This document shows positions 49,190 to 57,261 of a stretch of 64,000 bases of DNA, one piece after another. Under the pieces are notes generated by a model, which was not told the origin of the DNA, made no database searches, and saw nothing but the letters and a program-made list of their open reading frames with translations. The translations under genes and the position numbers were made by a program. Source of the DNA: Nonomuraea fuscirosea (lineage in GTDB: Bacteria; Actinomycetota; Actinomycetes; Streptosporangiales; Streptosporangiaceae); assembly GCF_003001935.1 (NCBI RefSeq), contig NZ_PVNG01000013.1, forward strand, positions 248,001 to 312,000. The letters run 5' to 3'. Each line of letters starts with the position of its first letter. Positions within the stretch are counted from its first letter, which is position 1.

Positions 49190-49232
49190 GCGGCCACCCC
49201 CGTCCGCACCGGGAGCGGACGGGGGTGGCCGC
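49190..49232 (+). terminator. 18-bp perfect-stem hairpin after the xylanase gene
   Basis: Arms GCGGCCACCCCCGTCCGC and its exact complement around the loop ACCGGGA, 61 bp past the stop. Confidence 0.85.
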
Positions 49233-49290
49233 ACGCCATGCCCGCGCCACCCGTCGGTGACCGCACGGCGTGCCCGCGCCACCCGACCGT
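49227..49290 (+). repeat. 32-bp tandem duplication before the LacI gene
   Basis: Copies at 49227-49258 and 49259-49290 share the core GCCCGCGCCACCCG and about 26 of 32 bases overall. They sit between the terminator hairpin (overlapping its right arm) and the LacI promoter. Confidence 0.8.
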
Positions 49291-49305
49291 CCCGCATCCC
49301 CTGAC

Positions 49306-49311
49306 TAGACT
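49306..49311 (+). promoter_or_regulatory. Leaderless -10 element TAGACT
   Basis: TAGACT-N6-ATG before the LacI gene at 49318; transcription should begin at the start codon. No ribosome site. Confidence 0.6.
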
Positions 49312-49317
49312 GCGGCC

Positions 49318-50334
49318 ATGACCACGGAGTCGTCCCCTCTCACCATCGCCCAGCTCGCCGAGCTGGCCGGAGTCTCCACCGCGACGGTCTCCAAGGTCGT
49401 GAACGGCCGCGCCGAGGTGTCGTCCAAAACCCGCGCCGCCGTCGAGGAGCTCATCAGCCGGCACGGCTACCGCCGCCAGCGCCGCCGCTCCACCCCGACG
49501 GCCCTGGTGGAGCTGGTCTTCCACGCCCTCGAAGGCGACTACCCGGTCGAGATCACCAAGGGCGTGACGAACGTCGCGCGCGAGCACGACCTCACGGTCG
49601 GCATCTCCGACCTGCGCCGCGACCAGCCCACCACGGACGCCTGGCTGGAGGGCGTGCTGCGGCGCCGCCCGAGCGGCGTGATCGCCGTGTTCTCCGGCCT
49701 GGCCGAGATCCAGCACGAGCAGCTCGCCCGCCGCGAGATCCCGCTGGTCCTGCTCGACCCGGCGGACGTGCCCAGCGGGAACATCCCCTCGGTCGGCGTC
49801 GGCAACTGGAACGGCGGCCTCACCGCCACCCGTCACCTCCTCGAACTCGGGCACCGCCGCATCGCCATCATCACCGGCCCCGACGCCGCCCTGTCCAGCC
49901 GGGCCCGGCTCGACGGCTACCGCACCGCCCTCGACATGGCCGGCCTGCCCGTCGACCCCGAGCTCATCGGCCGCGGGGACTTCCTCATCGAGGGCGGCCT
50001 GGCGGCGGCGCACCGCATGCTCCGCCTGCCCGACCGGCCCACCGCCATCTTCGCCACCAACGACGGCCAGGCCATCGGCGCCTACCACGCGGCCCACCAG
50101 CTCGGCCTGCGCATCCCCGGCGACCTCAGCGTGGTCGGCTTCGACGACATGCCGTCGGTGCGATGGGCGATCCCGCCGCTGACCAGCATCCGCCAGCCGC
50201 TGACCGCCATGGCCGCCGCCGCCACGACCATGCTGCTGGCGCTGGCCCAGGGCGAGCCGCCGGCGCAGAACCGGGTCGAGCTGGCCACGGAGCTCGTCGT
50301 CCGCGCCAGCACCGCCCCGCCCCCGGCCGTCTGA
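49318..50334 (+). CDS. LacI-family transcriptional regulator (xylan island, no. 1)
   Basis: A 338-residue repressor: N-terminal LacI HTH (TIAQLAELAGVSTATVSKVV, then NGRAEVSSKTR) and a sugar-binding domain (GVIAVF, VGVGNWNGGLTATRHLLELG, DLSVVGFDDMPSVRWAIPPL). It is convergent with the ABC operon ending at 50348, and the esterase and ABC promoters share an AGCGCT-centred palindrome of the type bound by LacI proteins, so this is the best candidate to bind those sites. Probable inducer: a xylo-oligosaccharide. Confidence 0.93.
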   Translation: MTTESSPLTIAQLAELAGVSTATVSKVVNGRAEVSSKTRAAVEELISRHGYRRQRRRSTPTALVELVFHALEGDYPVEITKGVTNVAREHDLTVGISDLRRDQPTTDAWLEGVLRRRPSGVIAVFSGLAEIQHEQLARREIPLVLLDPADVPSGNIPSVGVGNWNGGLTATRHLLELGHRRIAIITGPDAALSSRARLDGYRTALDMAGLPVDPELIGRGDFLIEGGLAAAHRMLRLPDRPTAIFATNDGQAIGAYHAAHQLGLRIPGDLSVVGFDDMPSVRWAIPPLTSIRQPLTAMAAAATTMLLALAQGEPPAQNRVELATELVVRASTAPPPAV

Positions 50335-50347
50335 GCCGGCCTCCCGG

Positions 50348-51232
50348 CTACCGCAGGCCGCCGACGGACAACCCGCCCCGCCAGTGCCGCTGGAGGCTGA
50401 AGAAGGCGATGACGAGCGGGACGACCGACACGAGCGCGCCCAGGATGATCAGGCTCCAGAGTGAGGTGCTGCCCGCGTTGTTGGCCGACGCGATGCCCTG
50501 CCAGAGGCCGAGCCCGACGGTGACGGGGAAGAGCCGGTTGTCCGACAGCATGGCGAGCGGCAGGAAGTAGTTGTTCCACGAGGCCACGGCCGACAGGAGC
50601 AGGACCGTGACCACCGCGGGCCGCATCAGCGGAAAGGCGACCTGGAGGAACGTGCGTATCTCGCCCGCGCCGTCGGCCCGCGCCGCGTCCAGGATCTCGT
50701 CCGGGACGGCGTCGCGCGCGTAGACGTGCATCAGGTAGACGCCGAACGGGTTGAGCAGGGAGGGGAGGATCACCGCCCAGATCGTGTTGGTCAGGCCGAA
50801 CTCGGAGAACATCACGAAGGTGGGGATGACCAGGGCCGTCGCCGGCACCATCAGCGCGCCGAGCACGAGCGCGAAGCTGAAGCGCCGGCCGGCGAAACGG
50901 TATTTGGCGAACCCGTAGCCGGCCATGACGGCCAGGACCGTGGCGCCGATCCCGCCCGCGAAGGCGTACAGGGTGGAGTTGAGTATCCACTTGCCGTAGA
51001 TGCCGTTGTCGTAGGTGAACAGCTGCTGCAGGTTGCCGAGGTAGTCGATCCGGTCGGCGAACCACAGGGTGTTGCCGCCGCCGAACAGGCCGGGCGCGTC
51101 CTTGGAGCTGTTGACGATGACCCACCAGAACGGCACGAGGAAGTACACGACCAGGAAACCGAGCAGCACCTGCAGGGGCAGGTGGCGTTGCGGCCGGCGG
51201 CGGACGCCGGCGCGGGAGCGGGCATTCGTCAC
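50348..51232 (-). CDS. ABC oligosaccharide transporter permease (MalG type)
   Basis: A 294-residue permease with six helices; the EAA coupling loop is DEILDAARADGAGEIRTFLQ. GTG at 51232 overlaps the stop of the partner permease by 4 bp and has GGAGGAG 8 nt upstream. Last gene of the operon binding protein-MalF-MalG. No ATPase in the cluster, so a shared MsiK-like ATPase is expected. Confidence 0.93.
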   Translation of the reverse strand: MTNARSRAGVRRRPQRHLPLQVLLGFLVVYFLVPFWWVIVNSSKDAPGLFGGGNTLWFADRIDYLGNLQQLFTYDNGIYGKWILNSTLYAFAGGIGATVLAVMAGYGFAKYRFAGRRFSFALVLGALMVPATALVIPTFVMFSEFGLTNTIWAVILPSLLNPFGVYLMHVYARDAVPDEILDAARADGAGEIRTFLQVAFPLMRPAVVTVLLLSAVASWNNYFLPLAMLSDNRLFPVTVGLGLWQGIASANNAGSTSLWSLIILGALVSVVPLVIAFFSLQRHWRGGLSVGGLR

Positions 51233-52158
51233 AGGAAGCTCCTCCGCTTGCGGGTGAAGAACAGGAAGGCGTAGACGCCGACGAAGACGATCCCGCCGAG
51301 AGCGAAGGAGATCGCTGATCCGTAGTTGAAGTTCGCCAGGGCGAACGCCTGCTGGTAGGCGTACATGTTGGGGGTGAAGTCGGGGCTGATCGTGCCGGCC
51401 GCGAGGGAGCGCAGGATCTGTGGTTCGTTGAAGAACTGCAGGGTGCCGATGAGCGAGAAGACCAGGATCAGCAGCAGCGCCGGCGCGATCAGCGGGATCT
51501 TGATGCGCAGGGCGATCTGCCACTTGCCGGCGCCGTCCATGCGGGCGGCCTCGTAGAGCGCGGGGTCGATGCCCTGGAGCGCCGCGTACAGGATGATCAT
51601 GTAGTAGCCGGCCCACTGCCAGGTGACGATGTTGACCAGGCCGTAGAAGATCAGGTTGCCGCCGAGGAAGTCGGGCGGGGTGGCGCCGAACAGGCCGAAC
51701 AGGTCGGAGAGCGGCCCGAAGCTCTTGCTGTAGAGGAATCCCCACATGACGGCGCCGATGACGGTCGGAATCGCGTACGGGAGGAAGATCATGAGACGGG
51801 AGAAACGGGCGAACAGGGAGGTCACCGCATCCAGGATCAGGGCCATCGCGAGCGCGATGATGATCTGCAAGGGGATGGAGACCAGCGAGAAACGGATGAC
51901 GAACCACGACCCGGACAGGAAACTCGGGTCGGTGAAGGCTTTCACGTAGTTGTCGAAGAGGACGAAACTGGTGCCGCCGATCAGCTTCTTCTGGAAGAGG
52001 CTGAGATAGAGCGCGTACGCGAGCGGCGCGATGAGCAGGGCGAGGAACACGATCCCGAACGGCCCGACGAAGAGCCATCCCATCACGTGCTCGCGCAGGC
52101 GCGCCTTGCCGGGCGTCCTGGGCTTGTCTCGGGTGCTCGGCGCACTCTTGTCGATCAT
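51229..52158 (-). CDS. ABC oligosaccharide transporter permease (MalF type)
   Basis: A 309-residue permease, six helices, EAA motif LYEAARMDGAGKWQIALRIK, with NFGYGS-type terminal region NYGSAISFALGG. ATG at 52158 (MIDKSAPSTRDK) is the natural start; frames further upstream are not family-like. It follows the binding-protein gene by 82 bp. Together with the downstream permease it resembles xylobiose/cellobiose importer subunits of actinomycetes. Confidence 0.93.
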   Translation of the reverse strand: MIDKSAPSTRDKPRTPGKARLREHVMGWLFVGPFGIVFLALLIAPLAYALYLSLFQKKLIGGTSFVLFDNYVKAFTDPSFLSGSWFVIRFSLVSIPLQIIIALAMALILDAVTSLFARFSRLMIFLPYAIPTVIGAVMWGFLYSKSFGPLSDLFGLFGATPPDFLGGNLIFYGLVNIVTWQWAGYYMIILYAALQGIDPALYEAARMDGAGKWQIALRIKIPLIAPALLLILVFSLIGTLQFFNEPQILRSLAAGTISPDFTPNMYAYQQAFALANFNYGSAISFALGGIVFVGVYAFLFFTRKRRSFL

Positions 52159-52240
52159 GAGGGTCAACCTGGACTCCCGGTAGGTGGATGCTGGGGGGTC
52201 GCGGGTGGGCCGCCCGGTGCGGGACGGCCCACCCCGCGGG

Positions 52241-53611
52241 TCACTGAACGGTGAAGCCCTGTTCCTTCGCGTACTTCGCCACGTCCTCCTGCACCCGGTC
52301 GGCGGCCTGCGCACCGGTGACGGAGCCTTCGATGAGCGCGCTGACCTGCTTGGTCATGGCGTCGAAGTAGTACTGGCCGAACGGGCTGTAGGTGACGCCC
52401 TTGTAGGCGTTCGCGGCGGGGACGTAGACCTCCTTGTTGGCCTGCTGGCCGTCGAAGAAGTCCACCTTCAGGTTCACGAACTCGGGATCGTTGAGCGCCT
52501 GGAGGTTGAGCGGGAAGATGATCTGGTTGGTCCAGCCGTGGGTGAGCGACTCCTTGTCGGCGTACAGGCCGAAGGCGGCCTTCGCGGCGAGTTCGGGGTT
52601 CTTGGACTGGCTTGTCACGGAGAAAGCGGATCCGCCCCAGTTCACCTGCACCGGGTTGGCGGCATCCCACTGCGGGAGGGGCGCGACGGCGAACTTCCCG
52701 GTGTCCTCGCCCTTGCCGACGCCGGCGCCGGTGAGGTAGCCGGGCGCCCAGGCGGCCGAGATGTACGTGGCGTACTTGCCGTTGATCACGCCGGAGATGT
52801 ACTCGGGGGTGAACTGGTCCTGTGTGCCGACCAGCCCGTCCTTCGCCAGCCGGCCCCAGTAGTCGAGCACGTCCTTGGAGGCCTGGTCGTTGAGCTTGAC
52901 GCCGATGGAGCTCTGCTGCGCCGGATCGTAGGTGAAGGGGGCCGCGCCCTTCTGGATCTGCAGCGCCATGGTGAGGGCCGACACGTTCGCGGCGAAGTCG
53001 CCGAACGCCGGGCCGCCGGCGTCCTTGACCTTCTTGGCCGCCTCTTCGTACTCGGCCCACGTCTTCGGCGGCTTGATGTCGTACTTGTCGAAGATGTCCT
53101 TGCGGTAGATCATCGCCATCGGGCCGCCGTCGACGGGCACGCCGTAGACGGCGTCGCCGACGGAGACGTCCTTCCAGGCGCCCTCGCTGTAGTTGGCCTT
53201 GGCCGCGTCGTAGCCGTACTTCTTGATGTCGACCAGCGCGTTCTGGATCTGGAAGGTCGGGATCCGGTCCATCTCGATCATGATCACGTCGGGTGCGCCG
53301 GTGCCGGCCGAGATGGAGGTCTGGAACTTGTCGTACTCGTCGCTGCCCTGGCCGACGTTCGTCCAGCAGACCTGAACCTCGGCGTTCTGCTTGTTGAAGT
53401 TGTCGACGACGAGCTGCATGTTGGGGTACCAGCCCCACATCGTCACGACCGGCAGGTCCTTCTTGGGGATCGTGTTCGTGCAGTTGCTCGCGCCGCCGCC
53501 GCTCGCGGTGGTCGGGCCGCCCCCTCCTCCGCCGGAGGAGCAGGCCGTGAGCGCGGTCGCGGCGGCCAGCACGGCCACCGCGGCAGAGAACCGGTTCATT
53601 TTCATTCGCAT
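52241..53611 (-). CDS. ABC oligosaccharide-binding lipoprotein
   Basis: A 456-residue family 1 solute-binding protein with lipobox LTAC (about residues 21-24) and a long Gly/Ser linker. Features: MWGWYPNMQLVVDNFNKQ, TGAPDVIMIEMDRIPTFQ, VYGVPVDGGPMAMIYRKDIF and WGGSAFSVTSQSKNPELA. Two extra Cys (SNCTN and VQVCWTN) could form a disulfide. ATG at 53611 follows AGGGA; two more in-frame ATGs come within five codons. A LacI-type operator lies 120 bp upstream. Ligand probably xylo-oligosaccharide, from context. Confidence 0.93.
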   Translation of the reverse strand: MRMKMNRFSAAVAVLAAATALTACSSGGGGGGPTTASGGGASNCTNTIPKKDLPVVTMWGWYPNMQLVVDNFNKQNAEVQVCWTNVGQGSDEYDKFQTSISAGTGAPDVIMIEMDRIPTFQIQNALVDIKKYGYDAAKANYSEGAWKDVSVGDAVYGVPVDGGPMAMIYRKDIFDKYDIKPPKTWAEYEEAAKKVKDAGGPAFGDFAANVSALTMALQIQKGAAPFTYDPAQQSSIGVKLNDQASKDVLDYWGRLAKDGLVGTQDQFTPEYISGVINGKYATYISAAWAPGYLTGAGVGKGEDTGKFAVAPLPQWDAANPVQVNWGGSAFSVTSQSKNPELAAKAAFGLYADKESLTHGWTNQIIFPLNLQALNDPEFVNLKVDFFDGQQANKEVYVPAANAYKGVTYSPFGQYYFDAMTKQVSALIEGSVTGAQAADRVQEDVAKYAKEQGFTVQ

Positions 53612-53684
53612 ATTTCCCTTGCGGATCGCGGCGCACGGGGGTCGTGCGCCGCCGTGGAGACCGGGCGATCGGGCGGGAACGGGA

Positions 53685-53705
53685 CCCGGGTGGCGAGCAC
53701 CCGGG
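53685..53705 (-). terminator. Hairpin CCCGGGTG-GCGAG-CACCCGGG
   Basis: Perfect 8-bp stem with a 5-nt loop, between the end of the double-esterase gene (53793) and the ABC operon start, downstream of the operator. It may end read-through or act within the ABC leader. Confidence 0.5.
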
Positions 53706-53730
53706 CCCCGTCCGTCGCGCCGATCCTCAT

Positions 53731-53743
53731 GTGAGCGCTAACA
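53731..53743 (-). promoter_or_regulatory. LacI-type operator TGTTAGCGCTCAC
   Basis: Variant of the palindrome at 47259-47270: one arm GTTAGCG is identical, the other is CTCAC. It precedes the ABC operon by 120 bp and follows the esterase stop by 50 bp. Confidence 0.65.
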
Positions 53744-53792
53744 GCACGCCCAGGCGGATCTCGCTCAGCGCTTGCGGCTCAGCGTTGGACGA

Positions 53793-55931
53793 TCAGCGCT
53801 TGAACAGGCGCGGAGCGAGATCGATGAGGTTCTTCTGCCACACGTCCCAGCCGTGCGGCCCGGGGGTGACCCCGTCGAACTCGTAGCGGATGCCGAGCGT
53901 GTTCAGGGTGTCCAGGGACGCCATGAACGACGGGTAGACGAAGTCCGTCCGGTCGCCGACGTACAGGCGCAGCAGCCTGGTGCCGTCGTTGATCGCCTGC
54001 GCGTCGACGCCGGCGCCGCTGCCGAACCCGGCCGAGAAGGCCGCGACGTAGGCGAACTGGCCGGGGTTCGCCTTGAGCATCCCGAACGTCTGCCCGCCGC
54101 CCATCGACAGACCGGCGAGGGCCTGCCGCGAGGGGTCGCTGGAGACGTTGTAGTGCTCGCGGGCCGCCGGTGCGAGGTTCTCCAGCAACTCCTTGTTGAA
54201 GTCGGACACGTTGCCGTTGCCCATCACGACCACCATCGGCACCAGGTTCCCGTCCAGGAAGTGGTGGTCGAGGATCTGCTTGGCCCGGCCCATCTCCACC
54301 CAGTCGGTGTAGTTCTGGCCGCCACCGTGCTGGAGGTAGAAGACGGGGTACGGCTCCGCGCGCTCCGGGTCGTAGCCCGGCGGGGTCCAGACCAGCGCGG
54401 TCCGGTCCTCGTTCGCGACGGCGCTCCGGTACGTCAGGCGCTCGACCTCGCCGCCCCGCCCCGCGGGCACGTCCGTGACCATGCGGGCCCGCTCACCGGC
54501 GACCAGGAAGGTGCTCCAGGTCGGCTCGGTGGTCACCTTCGTCGGGTTCGACACGTCCTTGACCGAGGTGCGGTCCACGATCAGCCGGTAGTAGTAGAAC
54601 CACGGGTCGAGCGGCCCCACGGTCACCCGCCAGCGGTCACCGGCACGCGTCATCGGCACGCGCAGCCAGCTACCGCCCGGCGCCCAGTTCGCCCAGACCT
54701 TGACGTTCTGCGCGTTCTGGAAGTCCGTCGTCGTCTCGAAGGTGACGAAGCCGTCCTTGGTCACGAACGGCGTCGGCGTGGTGCCCGGCGCCGGCGGGGT
54801 GAACTCGCCCTTCAGCCGCCCGTGCCCGGCGCTCGGGCCGTGGTCGCGCACCTTGCGGAACAACCGCGGCACGAAGTCGGCGAGGTTCTCCTGCCAGGCG
54901 TTCCAGTTCGCCCCGGCGTCGGGGTTGACCCCGTCGAACTCGTAGCCGACGCGGGCGCGGTCCAGCGCCTTCGTCAGGCGGACGGTCGCGTTGTACGCGG
55001 GGTCCGTCACGTTGCCGGTGTACAGACGTACCAGCTTGACCTGGCGGTTGTCCGCCTTCACCTCCGTCAGGAGACCCGAGAACGAGCCGGCGTAGGCGTA
55101 GCGGGACGGGCGGGCCAGCGCGGCCCGCAGCGCCCGCGCGCCGCCCTCGGCCACTCCGGCGATCGCCTGGTGCGCCGGGTCGCGGTGGACGCGGTAGCGG
55201 TCGGCGACCGCCTTGCGCAGGTCCTCGCCGACCGCCGCGCCGCCGTCACTGATCACGACCACCATCGGCTCCATGGCCCGCCGGATCGTCAGGTTGTCGA
55301 GGATCTGCCCGGCCCGGCCGAGGTCGAGCCAGTCGGTGGCGCTCACGCCGTCGCCCGGCTGCAGGAACAGGACGGGGTAGGGCTTTCTGGCGGTGTATCC
55401 CGGGGGCGTCCAGACCAGGGCCTTGCTCCCGGCGCCGTAGGTCAGGGTGTCGATCGTGCCACGCTGCCCCTCGGGCGCGTCCGCCAGCGGGCGCGCCGCG
55501 TCTCCGGCCACGAAGAAGGTGCTCCGGAGCGGGTCGGACGCCACAACGGTGCTGTTCGTCGGGTCCTTGAGCCCCTTGGTGTCATCGCCCGTGACCCGGT
55601 ACGAGTACAGCCCGGGCTTGAGCGGGCCGAGGACGCCCGACCAGGCGTCGCCCCGCCGGGTGAGGCCGAACTCCGCCCGGGTGGACGAGGGGCCGAAGTT
55701 GCCCTCGATGGCGACCTGCGACACCGGGCCCACAGCGGCCTCGACGGCGGCCACCGGAACGGTGAAGGACGCGTAGCCGTCCTCGGAGACCGTCAGCCAC
55801 GGCGTGTCCGCCGCCGCCGGCCCCGGCACGAGCAGCACCGCCGCGATCGTCAGGAGCGCGGCGGTGATCGCGGCGAGCCCGCGCCCGCCGCTCTGTGGGT
55901 GTGACCTGCCGTGATAGCCTAAAAATGGCAT
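53793..55931 (-). CDS. Secreted tandem CE1-type esterase; first unit catalytically dead
   Basis: A 712-residue secreted protein made of two copies of the same unit: beta-sandwich (E-set) domain plus a CE1/enterochelin-esterase-like alpha/beta-hydrolase. Unit 2 has the nucleophile in GLSMGGG (about S609), oxyanion region LQHGGGQNYTDW and catalytic His in PHGWDVW (about H693). Unit 1 aligns clearly (LVWTPPGY, TDWLDLGRAGQILDN) but reads GVAEGG, LQPGDG and GANWNAW at those places. ATG at 55931 is preceded by AAGGGAG; signal peptide about 15-41. Xylan esterase activity (acetyl or feruloyl) is likely from context. Confidence 0.9.
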   Translation of the reverse strand: MPFLGYHGRSHPQSGGRGLAAITAALLTIAAVLLVPGPAAADTPWLTVSEDGYASFTVPVAAVEAAVGPVSQVAIEGNFGPSSTRAEFGLTRRGDAWSGVLGPLKPGLYSYRVTGDDTKGLKDPTNSTVVASDPLRSTFFVAGDAARPLADAPEGQRGTIDTLTYGAGSKALVWTPPGYTARKPYPVLFLQPGDGVSATDWLDLGRAGQILDNLTIRRAMEPMVVVISDGGAAVGEDLRKAVADRYRVHRDPAHQAIAGVAEGGARALRAALARPSRYAYAGSFSGLLTEVKADNRQVKLVRLYTGNVTDPAYNATVRLTKALDRARVGYEFDGVNPDAGANWNAWQENLADFVPRLFRKVRDHGPSAGHGRLKGEFTPPAPGTTPTPFVTKDGFVTFETTTDFQNAQNVKVWANWAPGGSWLRVPMTRAGDRWRVTVGPLDPWFYYYRLIVDRTSVKDVSNPTKVTTEPTWSTFLVAGERARMVTDVPAGRGGEVERLTYRSAVANEDRTALVWTPPGYDPERAEPYPVFYLQHGGGQNYTDWVEMGRAKQILDHHFLDGNLVPMVVVMGNGNVSDFNKELLENLAPAAREHYNVSSDPSRQALAGLSMGGGQTFGMLKANPGQFAYVAAFSAGFGSGAGVDAQAINDGTRLLRLYVGDRTDFVYPSFMASLDTLNTLGIRYEFDGVTPGPHGWDVWQKNLIDLAPRLFKR

Positions 55932-56052
55932 GCGAAAACTCCCTTGATGGTCGGCCACGGTTGAAGCCCGGGCGGCCGGCCGGATGTCTACGGTGGATCC
56001 TCAGTGGCGGTGTTCGCACCTCCCATTCCGTCGTCGGGGTCGTCAGCTTGCC

Positions 56053-56084
56053 CACCTGACGTTCGTTGCCGCGAGCGTCAGGTG
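56053..56084 (-). terminator. Hairpin CACCTGACG...CGTCAGGTG
   Basis: Perfect 9-bp arms with a 14-nt loop, 43 bp past the stop of the LacI gene ending at 56127. Likely terminator between that gene and the double esterase. Confidence 0.5.
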
Positions 56085-56126
56085 CGCCGGGACGCCATAC
56101 CTCACGGTGACGTCACGATCACAGGA

Positions 56127-57134
56127 CTAGCCTGGTGCGGCGGTGGAGCCGCGCACCACCAGGCGGGTCGGGAGCACGACCCGGCGCGGGCCCTCCCAGT
56201 CGCCACGCACCAGCGACATGAGCATGCGCGCGGCCTCGTTCCCGAGCCGGTACATCGACTGGTCCACGGTGGTCAGCCTCGGCTCGGCCAGCGCCGACTC
56301 GGGGATGTTGTCGAAGCCGGCCACCGACAGGTCGCCCGGAACGCGGAGCCCCAGCTCCCCGGCGACCTCCAGGGTCTTCAACGCCATCCCGTCGCTGGCC
56401 GCGAAGACGGCCGTCGGCCGGTCGGGCCGCTCCAGCAGCGCACGCGCGAGCGGGGCCGCCGAGTCGGGGTCGAAGCTCCCCCGCGCGATCAGCCGCGGGT
56501 CGATCGGCACGCCGGCCTCGGCCAGCGCCGTGCGATAGCCCTGCTCGCGTGACCACGCGGCCTCGATGCCGGCCCGGCCGGCGATGAAGCCGATGCGCCG
56601 ATGCCCGAGGCCGAGCAGGTGCTCGACCACCGCGGTGGCGCCCGCGAAGTTGTCGGCCGTCACCGACGGCGCCTCCGAGCCTCGCGCCGGATCGATGACC
56701 ACGACCGGCGTGCCGCTGCGCACCTCGCGCGAGGGCGTGACCACGATGCAGCCGTCGGTGAGCGTGCCCGACAGGCGGGCCAGGTGCCGCTGCTCCCAGC
56801 CGTCGGAGTAGGTGCCGTAGAGGTCGCTGTTGGCGTAGACGATCAGATCGAAACCCGACTGACGCAGGGCGTCCATCACCCCTTTCAGCACCTCGGCGGT
56901 GTAGGACTGGAAGCTGTGGGTGACCAGCCCCAGGACGTTGGTCCGGCTGCTGCGCAGGCTCGTGGCCACCAGGCTCGTCTCGTAGCCGAGCTGCTCGATG
57001 GCCGCGCGGACCTGTTCGACGGTGCTCGCCCTGACGCCGTAGCGCCGGTTCACCACCCGCGAGACGGTCGCCGTGGAGACTCCCGCCAGCCGGGCGACAT
57101 CACTCATCGTCACCGGAGCGCCGCCGTCGGCCAT
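56127..57134 (-). CDS. LacI-family transcriptional regulator (no. 2)
   Basis: A 335-residue LacI protein: HTH TMSDVARLAGVSTATVSRVV followed by NRRYGVRAS, and a sugar-binding domain (VVVIDPARGSEAPSVTADNF, GHRRIGFIAGRAG, DLSVAGFDNIPESALAEPRL). ATG at 57134 follows GAGG. Upstream lies a pair of abutting operator-like sites (57149-57174), suggesting autoregulation. It may also control the esterase gene downstream. Confidence 0.92.
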   Translation of the reverse strand: MADGGAPVTMSDVARLAGVSTATVSRVVNRRYGVRASTVEQVRAAIEQLGYETSLVATSLRSSRTNVLGLVTHSFQSYTAEVLKGVMDALRQSGFDLIVYANSDLYGTYSDGWEQRHLARLSGTLTDGCIVVTPSREVRSGTPVVVIDPARGSEAPSVTADNFAGATAVVEHLLGLGHRRIGFIAGRAGIEAAWSREQGYRTALAEAGVPIDPRLIARGSFDPDSAAPLARALLERPDRPTAVFAASDGMALKTLEVAGELGLRVPGDLSVAGFDNIPESALAEPRLTTVDQSMYRLGNEAARMLMSLVRGDWEGPRRVVLPTRLVVRGSTAAPG

Positions 57135-57148
57135 GGTGCCTCACCAAT

Positions 57149-57174
57149 TGCAATCGTTATCGGTTACGTTTGCA
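57149..57174 (-). promoter_or_regulatory. Two abutting LacI/GalR-like half-palindromes
   Basis: TGCAATCGTTATCG at 57149-57162 fits TGNAANCGNTTNCA except the last base; the mirrored TGCAAACGTAACCG occupies 57174-57161. Together they form a 26-bp near-palindrome with outer arms TGCAAwCG, 15 bp before the regulator start. Confidence 0.6.
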
Positions 57175-57261
57175 GGCGCCAAGTTAAGCGAAGTCGATCC
57201 TGGAAACAAGGGCTTTTCGGCTGGATGTTCTTGGGGTAGAGACATGACCGAATCCTTCTGT

